Source: Trypanosoma brucei gambiense DAL972 (lineage: Eukaryota; Euglenozoa; Kinetoplastea; Trypanosomatida; Trypanosomatidae). Taken from it: a DNA stretch of 64,000 nucleotides. The stretch lies in contig NC_026740.1 in the NCBI RefSeq assembly GCF_000210295.1, positions 186,001 through 250,000 of the forward strand, read 5' to 3'. Within the stretch, counting starts at the first letter, position 1. The number at the start of each line of letters is the position of its first letter. Positions 1 to 12,900 of the stretch are shown here, one piece after another. A model generated the notes under the pieces. The model was given only the letters and a program-made list of their open reading frames with translations, was not told the origin of the DNA and searched no databases. The translations under genes were made by a program, and so were the position numbers.

Positions 1-910
1 GTAAACCTACACGGGACCTCAAGAGTTATGAGCGGGATGCTATCTCTTGGTGCCTTTCCACTAATACGTCAACTCCGCCCCCCTCTATTATTTCCCCCTA
101 GCGAGACACAAGTGAATATGAAGAAAAATAAACAAAGTTGTCAGTGACAAAGTCAAAGCGATCAACCCACTTGAAATTCACCCAGAGGGTAAAACACAAC
201 TCCACTGGCGTTTTAGTTTGTACAAATAAACAGACGACAGTGCTTTCATATCAAATTGTGGAAAGCGGCGCAGCGCAGTCATGATACATATTTTCTCACC
301 CTTGTATTGCAAAGGGTTTCTCTATTTATTTCATTTACCACAGGGAAGGACGAAAGAGACCACCGCGTTCCAATCGCCCCTCACACCGCTATTGTAAACA
401 TGAACCCCTTGCTTGGTACGGCAGTCAACAGTACCATAGTGGAGAAAAAGAAGAAGGCAAAAAATATCTATCTAGAGTGCATCACAGCTTTGTATTCTTC
501 TTTCCCCCTCCCCCCATTAATGATCATTGGCAAGAGCTACTTATTTTCTGAAGCAGACTTTGTTGATGTTGCAATTCACATGTGACCAAGGCACAAAAAA
601 AAAAAAAGTGCGCCAGGTGTTCCCAATGTGCAAAAAGAGTTCCACAAAAAATCTATTTGTGCAACTGAGAGGGCACACAACGACTCGTCTTTACGCACCA
701 ACGTTTATAACACGCCAGCTCGCCGCACTGCGTAGCACGTTTGCGTTTCCCCACCAAACCCATTATATGTACATGTATTTTTCTTTTACTGTCCTACCCC
801 AAGTTTTGTTCATCAAAGTAAACATAAAGCGGCACAACCCATCCCCACCTCAATACCAACGGCATATATATATATATATATATGTATATAAAGGTAGACC
901 GACTTCAACG
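1..910. other. 3' flank of the dynein gene, no gene seen
   Basis: This stretch lies downstream of the minus-strand dynein stop codon and should hold its 3' UTR and polyadenylation site. Only short, low-complexity open frames occur on either strand. There are several A-rich and T-rich runs and a TA dinucleotide tract close to the dynein stop. I see no RNA gene, and no splice acceptor leading into a usable frame. Confidence 0.6.
864..890. repeat. TA dinucleotide microsatellite
   Basis: An almost pure TA run interrupted once by TG, about 20 bases beyond the dynein stop codon, in its presumed 3' UTR. It is probably a simple microsatellite. Confidence 0.85.
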
Positions 911-3900
911 TTAATCATCTAGCATGCAGAGTAGCGCGACGCCCCGTCGTATCCAATGTTCTGGTGGAGACGAACCCGGACTGAGGTCGAGGGAAATAAC
1001 GTAGTTCGTAGACAAACCAGTCGTTGATAGGGCACCGGCACGGGCGGACGTCTTGTACACCGGACACTCATATACCGGCTTCGATTTGTCTTGATCCTTT
1101 AACCGTTGTGGTTCGAGGTTGATCAACGGCATGGATGTGTACAGCTCCCGAGGGTTGCTCTCGCAGAGCGACATCCCCTCAAAAGTGAAGCGGGCCCCTT
1201 CGAGAAAGAGGCCGTGGATAAGCACACCCGCCTTGGGTGTGTTGACAATGTCCTCCACTACTTCATAACGTGTCACATTTGTGCGGAAACGAATATCATC
1301 AATAGGTATCATGTTTTCACGACTGTGAGCCTGCAACACACCGGTAAGGAAACCCTGGGGGAAGAAGAAACCAGAAATCCAGAAACTCATAGGCATACCA
1401 TTGTCGTTCCAGTCACGAAAGAACTCGACGCGCAGCAGTGTGTCCTGAAACCATGATGCCAATGGCTTTCGTGATAGATAGCTGTTCTCATGCCATATTT
1501 GAGGAACCTGACCAAGAAGGCATGCGTCGAACATGCTCTCAAGCCGCGCCGACATGACAACTTCCCCCTTAATACCTCGCTTAAGCTCCAAAAGGGTTGC
1601 TTCCAGCTTCCTGATAATCGAATTGAACACATCAATCTCCTGGCTTACCACGGTGCCGAGTGAAATCATAACACCGCCCTCTGTTAGTTGGTACGTGTCG
1701 GGGTGGGCTTTAGTCTTGTCGATCGCCTCCGGTAAGCGAGTCTGGAACTCACTAACCATCTCAAGTACTTTATCCTCTGGGCTTCGTCCCGCCGTCCCCT
1801 TCGTGCGTGGTTGGACGGAGAGCATAACTGCCAGTTGGTTTCTTGCCGTTGTACGGTTGCATGCTATGTCAGCATTAGAGTGCATTCCAAAGAGTTCTGG
1901 ACTCTCGAAGGCAGGAAGATCAGCTAAATACTCCTTTACTGCGTCGAGAGACTCGACATCCTCCGGAATGCAGTAAACACCGTCAGAGGTGATGTTAAAC
2001 TGCCCGGGTTGAAGCACGTTTTCGTTAAAAAACGCGTCGAGGATATTAACTAGTGCGCGGGAATCCAAGAAATCAGTTACGCGCCCACCGTAGTTTATGG
2101 TGCCAACCATATAACGAAGGGCGCTCCACGGCACACTCTCACTCACACCAGTTGGCACGTAAACCTGAAGTGTGTGCAAACTTGCCGAGAAATCCGATTG
2201 ATTCCACTCATAAGGGATATTCCACCCTAGTGGCCCAAACTTACGCCTTTCCTGGATAACTGCGTGGAAATATGCAAGTGAACAAAGCAGACGACGCCAC
2301 GTTGTTGGGTTTTCAGGTCGGCCGTCCCACAACGCAGGGGTCACTTCATTACAGAAGCTATCGCGTATATTCGCTTTGAGGCCCTTCGGTGGCTCCTTTA
2401 CTACCTTTACACCAGACTGCAGCAGGAGCACCGGGAAGTTCCGTGTTGGCATTGTCGTGAGCCAAAGTCGGAAGTCACTGTGAAGTGTGGTTGAAATGTG
2501 CAGTTTTTCGACACAGCGCTCCAGTGTAGACATCCATGATTCATACACGTGACAGTTCTGCAGGTAAACCCACCAACCATCTTTGCTCCCTCTCCGAATC
2601 ATCTCCTCGGCCTTTGGTCCTTGATCTTGACCCAACGACAGGACAAGTTTCTTTTCGGCGAAACCTTTGCGCTCCGCAAACTCTGTGAAAAGAACAGTAG
2701 GGTCAATACCTGCCGTAAGGACGAAAATTATAGGCGCCGTCGGCGAACTGTCGGCAAAACATGCCTCCAGGTCGAAAGCAGGGCTTTCGGTGAATACTTT
2801 CCCCAGATAATGAGAGCAGACAATCGACAGGCCGTGGCTTGTCAGGTCCTCGCGACATGCCTTCAGCACGAGAACCTTCTGGAACAGGGTGAGCCCTTGT
2901 GTGGTGGAAGGAAACCACTCGTAAGCTGTGTCACTTTCGAACCACGTGGACCAATCATCTTCATTATCGTATATAGTATCCTTAATATCACCAAATGTCT
3001 CTGGTAAGGCCATGGAAAGCGCCGTGAGCTCATTCCACGCCGCTTCAGTCATCCACACAGGCCAACTATCGTTATCTATATCAACAAGGGATCGACCCTC
3101 GCTACCTTTAAGCAAAAACTCCCACTCAGCATCACTAATAATCCCCTCCTGTCGATAGATCTCAGAGAATATTAACGCGACAAACAGGGGTTTGTCCCTC
3201 TCGAACAATCCACGGCACACAGTACGGTAGGAGTCAAGTGTCACCGCCGGAAGAAGAATGGCAACACGCTCGTCCACGTCGCTTACCTTTTCGGTACGAT
3301 GCATCGACTTCACAAAAAGCTGCTTGAAGAAATCAAGGGAAATTTGGTACATATGGTCAACTCTCGCAAGATGTGAAAGAACCGTATATATGACGGCACC
3401 TCGCGTCGCCACTGGCCTATATCGGTTGCAAGCCACCTCAATGTCTTTTTGCGTCTGCTCTGCCAGATTGAGTGCCTCTGTGACCGCTTCACTCGTATCC
3501 TTTGCTTCGCTGAGGGTACGGACAAGTGGTTCGTTGTCAAGAATATTTCCAGTGGAAGACGTCAGGAGGTGGAGAATACGATCTTCAATCGCCTTCAGTT
3601 GAGTCTTGCCGTCGGAAATGTCCTTCTGAGTGTTGCTGGCTTTGGCTTCCAGTTCCGCACATTCGTACCTTACCACATCGGTTAGCAACTGGTTTTCAAG
3701 ACCTCCTTGGGTCACAGTAAAGTTAATAACGGTCACTTTAATCTGCAATTCGGGTAAATAGTGTGGGTTGGGTAGTTTGCTTGTCATGTACATTCTAAAA
3801 CCCGGATCATAATCAATCTCCACATCACCTAGCTTCAGCAACAACCTACCCTGAGAGCGGTACGTCTGTCTCAACAGAACAGGATCGAGTGCAGCGTCCA

Positions 3901-6900
3901 CAGTTTCCTCCACATTTTCTATCAACACGGGCAGGCCGACTCGGATGGCATTTTCCAAGGTCCGCATATACGATGGGTCACTGAGCCTAATCGTACGAAG
4001 GTTGTTCTCCCGCTCCATGGCCCGTATCCAAGCACATGCCTGTCCCTGTGGGTCAATACAGAGGCACCATCGCTTAGACTTGGTAACGATGACGCCATTC
4101 TCAGTGCTGACTGGGTCTTGTGGAAGACCTGCGGAACTCCACGAACTCACCTTGGCAGGGCTTACTAAGGTGGTCAAATCGAACACGCTGTTACCGATGG
4201 GTACACCAAATTCCTTGCAGTTTTCCCACCACGCAGTGAGCATGCGCTTACGGTAGGGTCCTGTGAAAGGGCCAAGGTATGCGATACATCCTGCAGCCAA
4301 TGCAACTTTTCCGGGTAACCCCAATTTCTCATCTTGCAAAAAGGTAATGGAGCTGTGCCACCGATCTTGCTCTCGCGAGAGGCCGCTCATCAACTGCTCT
4401 GATCGGTTGAGACGTGCTTTCGTCAGCGCAATGTCCGCCTCAAGCTTATTTTTCTTTTCAATATTCTCTTGCATGTCTCGCTTTAATCCGTTGATTTTGT
4501 CCTCGATACTTTTTAACCGATCCTGTGCTTCGCGAAGTGTTGCTGTAGCCACGCTTAATTTAGCCTCAGCCTCCGCTAAGCGTTCCCGCTTCGGCGCCAC
4601 AACCTTCACGACTTCATAATAATTGTTGATCGCTAGCACCCACATAGAGAGTGACTTGCAGGCTTTCGAACTCTTCGCCACCTCTTGGGGCTGAAATTCA
4701 GGATTGTTTACGTACTTTTGGATAGATCGTATTGTGCGCTCAGTTAATTCATCTTTTTTGTAGTTCTGTAAATCCTTGATAAAGTCCATCCGACCCATAA
4801 CGAGCTTGGCACGATCCCAACTGAGGTCACGCTCGCCTAAAAGTATCAACACAGCTTCGAGAACGAGAACAACACGCGCCGCAGGCTTTTGGAAACTCTT
4901 TACTTCACGAATGTCGTCAGGTCGAAGCTCCGCAAGCGCGTTCTCCGCAGCGCGCAGGATGGGTAGCGCCTTGTCAAGCTCAGCCTGACACTCAGCACGA
5001 ATACCATCGGCTTCACGGCGAATCGCCATAGCTGCCTCCTCTTCTTTTGAGCACTCCGTTCGCACCACCTGCGCACTTTCTTGCTCTAATTTCACTTTTG
5101 TCATGATCTCTTCAGTGTCCTGTGCAGCTTGGAGTAACTTTGGCTGCATTTGTACGAGCTGCTCCTTCATCTCATCAACGGTACACTGGGTGCTTTGCAG
5201 TTTATCAAGACCGGCCTGGTAGCGCTTCATCTGCGCTATTGTCTGCTCCTCCTGCTCCGAGAGGAGTTGATGATAGCAATTCAGGAGCTCAAGATACGAA
5301 CTGGGAGTGGTGTAGTTGCGACGGTGCAGCTCCTCAAAAAACTCCTCTGACCGGTTCTGCACGTCGATGTGAATGGACACGCAAAGTTTAATGAGACCGT
5401 TCTTCATTTCCTCATCCAGCGGCAGCTCACTAAAAATGTGCTGAGCTACAGAATGCAGAGCATCTGCGGGCCACTGGTCGAACCAGTCAATTGTGCAGCA
5501 GTTGACTAGTGACGGAAACATACGCAGACGGCGTCGGAAGGGCTCACCAACGGGGGAGAGCGCCAGCACAACATGTACATTATTACGGCAAAGTGTAACG
5601 AAGTGAGAAAATATAGCGTTGCGAGCCTCTTTCTTGCCAGCAGCGGATGCAAGGGGCCGCACAGCTTCGACTATTTGATCGATATCCTCGTTCTGCATAA
5701 GTCCCGGTACCTCGCCGGTATTGAGGAGGTTGTTGACATCTTCTAGCATTTCCTCCTGTACAATTTGGTTGTCAGTGAGGAAGAAGACTGAAGGATTATC
5801 CTTACAGCCGCTTTCCATGAGTATCCCTTTCAACCGTTCCCTAAACTCTGCCATGTTGAAACTCCTTGTAATAGTGACCTCGTGCACCGCCAGATTGCAC
5901 ATGAACGCCGCCAGCTTACAGAGAGACTGACGTCCCGTACCACCCATACCCACAAGAAGCGCGTGGCCACGGGGTTGGCGAAAAATACGGCAGATACGTG
6001 AGATATGGTGTATAGCGTCCTTGAAGAAGACTAGTTCGCACGTGCCGTTGGACTCAATATTATAGCCGTTTTGGTATTCGCGCAGTACTTCAATAAGGCC
6101 CTCTCCTGTTTGGATTTCGGCATACTGCGAACGGTCTCGTCGCATGTAGTCACCGAAAATGACATTCTCAAGTCGCGGGTCCCAGTTCATCTTTAGTACT
6201 CTCTGTGATACGCCGCTTAGAGTTTTCCACCACCAACGTCTGTCCCCATCGTCAATCATACGGTCATGAAAAACACGACTCACTTCGTGCACGAAAACAT
6301 TAAGCAGTATCTCACGAGTTGGAGCACTTGTCGGCGACACCTGCATAATGCCCTGTACAACTTTGCTAAAATCACGTAAGTTAAACGTATAGTGGGACCG
6401 CTTCGGCGTGGGGAGCTTCTCCGTACTAATAAGGTAATAGCACTCTTTAATCGCCTCGACGAGAACGCTCGAAAGCGCGTTCACATCTGGTTGCTCCCAA
6501 GCCGAAAGGAAACCGTGCAGAATACACCCGAATATACGGCGGATGGAGTGGTCACTAAAGCTCGGTTGACAGAGAAGATGGAATCGTGATGTTAGCCTTT
6601 TTGTCATTTCATTCCTGCCGCCACCTGGTACACCACATGCAGTAAGAAAGACAACATCGTGTACCTCTTTGAACGTAGCAGGGGACTTCCGCTTGTCATA
6701 AAAACCCCCCTGTGTGATGAGTTGCCGCAAGAGCTCCAGTGGCGGTGATGCACCGTACCTCTCCAGTGCCGGCATATTCAAATCGTCCACGATGAAAACA
6801 GCGCGTTTCCCGGGTTTGGGACCAATTGCATTACTGCGTAGTTTATATAACTTGCCGTCCAACCTGTCTTCAATATCACGAGCTCTACTCTGTGCGCTGA

Positions 6901-9900
6901 GTACAGTGTCGAAATATTCCCACGGACCCTCTGGATCGTCTCCACGCAACGTACCGGTTACAAAGTCCATAACAGCCAGCGACTTTCCCGTTCCAGTCAC
7001 ACCGTTCAGTAAAACGTGCCGTGAGTTTGCAACAAGAACTCCAAAGAGAGTTATGACGCTGACTGTCTCCGCGGTGGGTACAATGAGATCGAAGTACGGC
7101 AACTCCGGGCTGAAACAGAAAGTGGGCACCAGATGACGCCACGTGACAAACCTCATCGATGCTTTGTGCACAACGTAGTCGTAAACGCTGTTACCATCAT
7201 CAGCCGCGATCTTTCCTGGAAGCAACTCCTCAAAGTGCTTCTTGACAAAAGCACTGAAGCGTTCACGAGAGTCATCCCGAAGGTTACCCCCCACTGACCA
7301 AACAAACGACATTAAAAAGTACATGTCAAGCAAGGTTTCATCATCCGCAGATACTTGCTCATACGCGATCTCAGGGGCCTTAAATTCCTCTGGCTCACTC
7401 GGCACCAGCTTGACGCCCGAGTATGTCGTCTCAGGTAAGAGATACACGTCATCGTTTTGCGGTTTCGCTTCCTTCGTACGAAGCAGTGGTGGCAGTAGGT
7501 CCTCTTCATCAATAGTTTTCATGAACGCAGCAAGCAGTTCGATGCACGATACTGCTAACTGGGCATCAACAGACCCAATCCACTCCCGACACTCTTTACG
7601 AATGAAGTCAAGGGACATGGGGAGGAAGCGCTCCAGCAGCTCACTTACGCGGTCCGCTCGAAATCTAGGAAACATGGTAGCTTTTTTGGTCACAAGACTC
7701 TTTGCTAGGGGAATCCACCCACGTCCACCGTCCACATAAAACGGTTCCGTGAACACCATACCGCAGCGGGACACAGTTGCGGGTGACGCAACTGCCAGAT
7801 CCTGAACTTCAAACATAAAAGTTGCCGTGCTTGGAAGTTTGATGCGCTCACCGTTGAAAAGACACAGCAACTTGTTGTCATCCAACACTGTGTTCATATT
7901 TTCAATCCAAATAGCATCGACAGGTCCGTCGAAAACAATCCACTGACGATCAGGAAGTTCCTGCGCAACTCTTGTAATGGTCCTTGCAATGTTACTAATA
8001 ATACCGTCCGTCCATTCGCGTGTGATTTCATTCACCTGGCCGTAAAGCTCACCCATTGTAACAGACTTTGGATTTAAAAGGTGAATGTGAATGGTGTTAA
8101 AAAGCGGAATGTTGCCCTCTGGATCGTGCCCGTCTGCTTTAATTTGTGTCAGAGCCCCTTGAACAACGTGCATGATAGTCGACTTCCCGCTAAAAGTTTG
8201 ACCAACAAGCATTACACCATGACGTACAACGAGTGTGTCGTAAAGTTGCAATGTTTTTGTTATCAACCCTTCGACCACCTGCAACCCTTTTTTCTCCATA
8301 TCTTCCCGCACGTAGCGAACTAAGAGGTCACTCTGGGTCTCCTCGATCTTTACAGTGGGAAAGAGATCCTTAATAAGAGCCATGAAAAGTATGGTGTCGT
8401 CACGGAGAAACTTGGGAACATTGGCGTCCCGCATTGCTCTAATCAAAAGCATATCTTCATCATCGTTCGGATGTTGCCGCTTAAGACCTCCAGCAAGAAC
8501 GAGAATAGACTTTACCGCACGCATACCAAAGTCGTAGTGATCCTGCTTTGACAACTGCTCGGAGCTTAACTTGTACAACTGCACCATCTTGCGCGCCAGT
8601 GTCCGCGCATCCTTAAATCCTTCAGAGTAAAACATGATTTCAGCAATAAGAGCGTAATCGGGGATCATCATGCAGATGGGACGAAACAGGGCTTTCAGGT
8701 TATCTGGAAGCTCGGTACGACCTGCATAACCAGGGTTCATGGTGATAAAAACACCGAAATTCCTGCTCAGTTTGATCATATGCCCGTCAAAGCTCATGCT
8801 TTCTAGGCGTTGTGCAAGAGCACTAGTAATATCTAACATCTGCTGCGCCACCACAGAGAGCACCTCTAGTTCAATACGGTTGAACTCGTCAAAGCACGCC
8901 CATGCACCCGCCTGCGCTAACCCAGCAAACATACGAGACATAGTCTTGTAGTTGATACCATCAGAACAGTTAAAAACAACAACTTGTCGGGCCAACGCTT
9001 TCCCCAAGTCCTTCACCGACTCAGTTTTACCTGTACCCGCAGGTCCCTGGGGAGCGGCTCCAAGATTCATTGCCAGAGCGCTGGTACATGTCAAAAATGC
9101 ACGATCGGTCAGCGGGGTAATTACAAGACGCGGTTGATTCCCAAGATACTCATAACCATACCACAGATGAGCATCGCAGTGGTGGATTCCAACGCTCATG
9201 CCAGATTTCACAGAGTCAGTAGCCTCCCAATAATAACGCAGTTGCTGAGCCCAGGCAAAATCACTGAGAGAAGTCACACTGCTCTCATGAAGAGTATACA
9301 CGATGTCACGATTGTGCACGTTAAGCACAATTAGTGTACAAACAAGCGTCCGTTGCAACTTAGTTAGGGACCCCTTCACCAAATTGACTGTCTGAAAAAT
9401 TTGTTGCTGGTAATGTTCGTGATACTCCAGTAATGAGCCTGCCCTTATAGCCTCTTCGACTTCTTGGGTCCACACAACCATATCAACCGCCTGAATACAC
9501 TGCGCAGGGTGGTTAAAAAACCAGGTTTCACGTGCCTCTGGGGTATACGCCTCAACCGTCTTACGCATATGCATAAGCAACGAGGCTCTCATCATACTCT
9601 CGATCTGGCACAACCACTTCTCTACATTGCCAATAGGATACACAACTTTCTCAAATTCAACTTCTTCTCCATCTCCAGACATCATCCCCGAAATTTCGCT
9701 GTATGTATCCCCCGAAAAAATAAGGGATGCTATCGAATCAAAGCATTTGGTGAGATGCGGTTGCACTGCCTTGGGATTACGCACGTCGGAAAGAATTGAC
9801 AACAGTTCGTCGTTTGAGAGGAAGTAGAACCGAGGAAACGCAGCACGCTTCGTCTCGAGACACTCTTCCAGTTTCTTCTGAATGTAATCAATATTCAAAT

Positions 9901-12900
9901 TAGCTTGCTGCAGTTGCTCCAGCACACCGTTCTCGGTGCATATCTGGTAAACGTTCTTGTCGTTATGTGCCTTCATTGTCAGCAGACACAACAAGGTATC
10001 CACCGAGCTGAACTGCATACTTTCTTCAGGAAGCTGGGCTTTGATATCGTCTGAAGAAAAAATAAATTCAAGATACATCCAGTTCTTTTGAAGGTTAGTC
10101 CACTCTTCCATAACATTACCTACGTGTCGAAGGTTGCGAATCCATTCCTCCACACGGTCGCGAACCGGTGCAGCAAATCGTGAAGCCATTATCGTCTGAA
10201 GTTCAACTTGATTATCATCCAGTTGCTGGATTACATCTTCTAGAGCATCCAATATGAAAACACCGTCACGGTTTCTGTAAGGTTTGGTGGTGAACGAAAT
10301 CCCGTTCCATGTCTGTTTAATTTTGTCCAGGTCATTGGATATCTTCCACTCACCGGTTGCTAGCCCGACTTGCTCAGATAGTACCTCCTTGTATTCAAGA
10401 ATATTTAGGTCTTGCAAGTTCCGCAAACTCAAACCTTCGTGATAGCGATTATCCGAACCAGTGGCCTCCCTCAAAACAATATTCCAGTGGCTATCAGTCA
10501 TGTGTTTGTTACCACAATCGTGAATAACGGGCATAATCGCTCTGAGTTCTTGAAGTTCAGTTAAAAGATGTTGCCCCACTTCATCTTCATATTCCTTTTC
10601 CTGGACCTGTCTGTTCAGAGCACCGGTGCGCCTTATGAGTTGGTTGACTTCATCCTCCATGGCAGCTGTGTCCAGTTCTCTAACAGGACTATTAAACCAC
10701 ATTTCTCTTTGTTTCATAAACGTGTCTAAGAGTGTCCAAGCTTCACGGCGGACAAAAACCAAGCTCCTCATTTCTTTGAGAGTAGACCAGTCGATTGGAG
10801 GCCGATCAAACAGTTTCGCATATTTGGTCAGTTGCGTTTCACTTGCCTGAATCTCGCTGAGCTTCGTATTAAGTTCCGCTAAGTACTGAATTATCGGTTC
10901 TACGTTCTCCGTTAAAACAACAAACTCGCTGTTGGTAAGAATTTGCTTGATCGTAACGCACTCGTCTTCGACGTTGCACACGCTGTCTTCCAGCGTTTGA
11001 GTATGAAACGGCAAATTTTCTTCGATAAAGGCTTCGGCATGGAGTCGCGCTTCATCGAAGAGAATCTGAAGGGACATTGCCGTACTGACACTACCTAGAG
11101 TTCTCTCTCTAAGTTGCTTGTCTTCGTCATCCAAAAACTCCACTTGTTGTCGGTCCATCAAATCGCACAAAGCGTCCGCCTGAGCAACAGCAGCTTCGGT
11201 TTCAGTAGTCTCGCTCACGACCTCCTTGTAATGCGCCACATACTCTGCAAACTGGCTCAGTTGACCCGGGCGTTCATTTAGCACCTGGATCTTCTGCTTG
11301 AAATACGAGTGCAGTGAAGAAATGGCCGTCCTCGTAATTTCCCGAAGCGTTGAATCAATTCCATCACGGACAATCCGCATACGAGGCTCAATTTCTGTCT
11401 TGAGCTTTGCCGCGTTAATCCATAACATATTCCCTACAAATGACGCCATCAGAACGCGTAACGTATCTTGTGCATCCTGGATTTTGTCGTACAACTTGAA
11501 CAGGGTAGAGCACGTTAACGGTCTTTCGCCCGTCTCCTCTTCCCATTGCGCCAATATATCGCTCCATTCCCTCTCCAAGAAATGAATGTGAGGGAGTGTA
11601 ACGGCATACGCCTGCATCTTGGTGTTAGCCTGGGCGTAATCGTCGCCAACCAACTGAAGAATACTAGACTGAAGATAGAGCGTGCGTGCGTCAGACTCGA
11701 GTTCACCTCCTAGCACCCAAAGAGCAGGTGCCTTGGTGAAGTGACCCTTCAGCCGTTTCTGGGAACACAACCGTGTAACCGAACCAGTAACCTCGATGCA
11801 TTCGGTGATAAGCTCCGTGCAAAGAGTACGTATAGCCCTCTCAGGTGGATTAAATAACATCTGATCCTCCGTTGGCTGTAACAAAACCTGAAAACCAACT
11901 GAACGCAGTTCTTGACTGCTCTGGATATGCAATGTGTTATACAGTGTTTTGATCGCCGAAAGGATTACACGAAACACAGTTTCCGATGTAACACAGTCCA
12001 CCATACGAATTAATTGGTCAATTTGTGAGTACTCTACTATACTGCGTTTCAGCTCACGCATTCTTTGTAACTGTTCTCCCCTGGCATCGTGCATCGACTT
12101 CATCTTACGTTGTGAGCGAAAACTCCCCGACCCTGTAACAATGGCGTTAGCGAGTAGGTACTGCTCTAACGCCTCTTTTGTGTTTATGTCGGGAACGTCT
12201 GCCTTGCTCTTCATAACTTCAATCAGTTTCATGACACCAGTCTCAATCTTCTCCATACACGCAACGAATGCAGCCGAAGTTTTTTGGCGCTGCTTCGCTT
12301 GCTGCGTCCGAAAGTCCTCGATAGTATAATCGTGCTTTCCCTGCGCCTCGTACAGCACCAATGGATGTGTTGTAAGGTCGTAGGAAGCGTTAAGAACTTC
12401 CAGAATAGGGGTACTGAAAGTGGATTTAGATATGAGTAAGTTCCTTGAAAGCAGCCGCCTCTTGTTGAGAAAGTCCTTAGCACGTACATTTTTGTACCAC
12501 CGGAAAAAGGCTTTGTAGACGAGGTATGTCTTGAAGAAGTGTACTTTTCGAAGGACATCAAAAAGCGATGACTCCCGCATCCACTCAGCTAAACTAACAA
12601 CCTCCGAAGGGTGTCCTGGTCGGACATGGACAACCCCTGTTGCACTCATTATGTAGTGCTCCTTCTGCTCCAATCCACGCTTCATAGGGCTAACACATAA
12701 ATCATAAGGTCTGAATTCGAGTACATGAGGAGCGCGACATAAGTATACATATTTCAAATGGCTGCTCGATCCATTGGCTGCAAAAAAAGTTATACAATCT
12801 TCAGCTGTTTTAAGTTTGCGGATGACGGCTGCATCGTCCGGAGCTACCGGGGGGACTGAGCTCTTGTTAGGTGGCCGCATTGCCCTTTGTATCATACGAA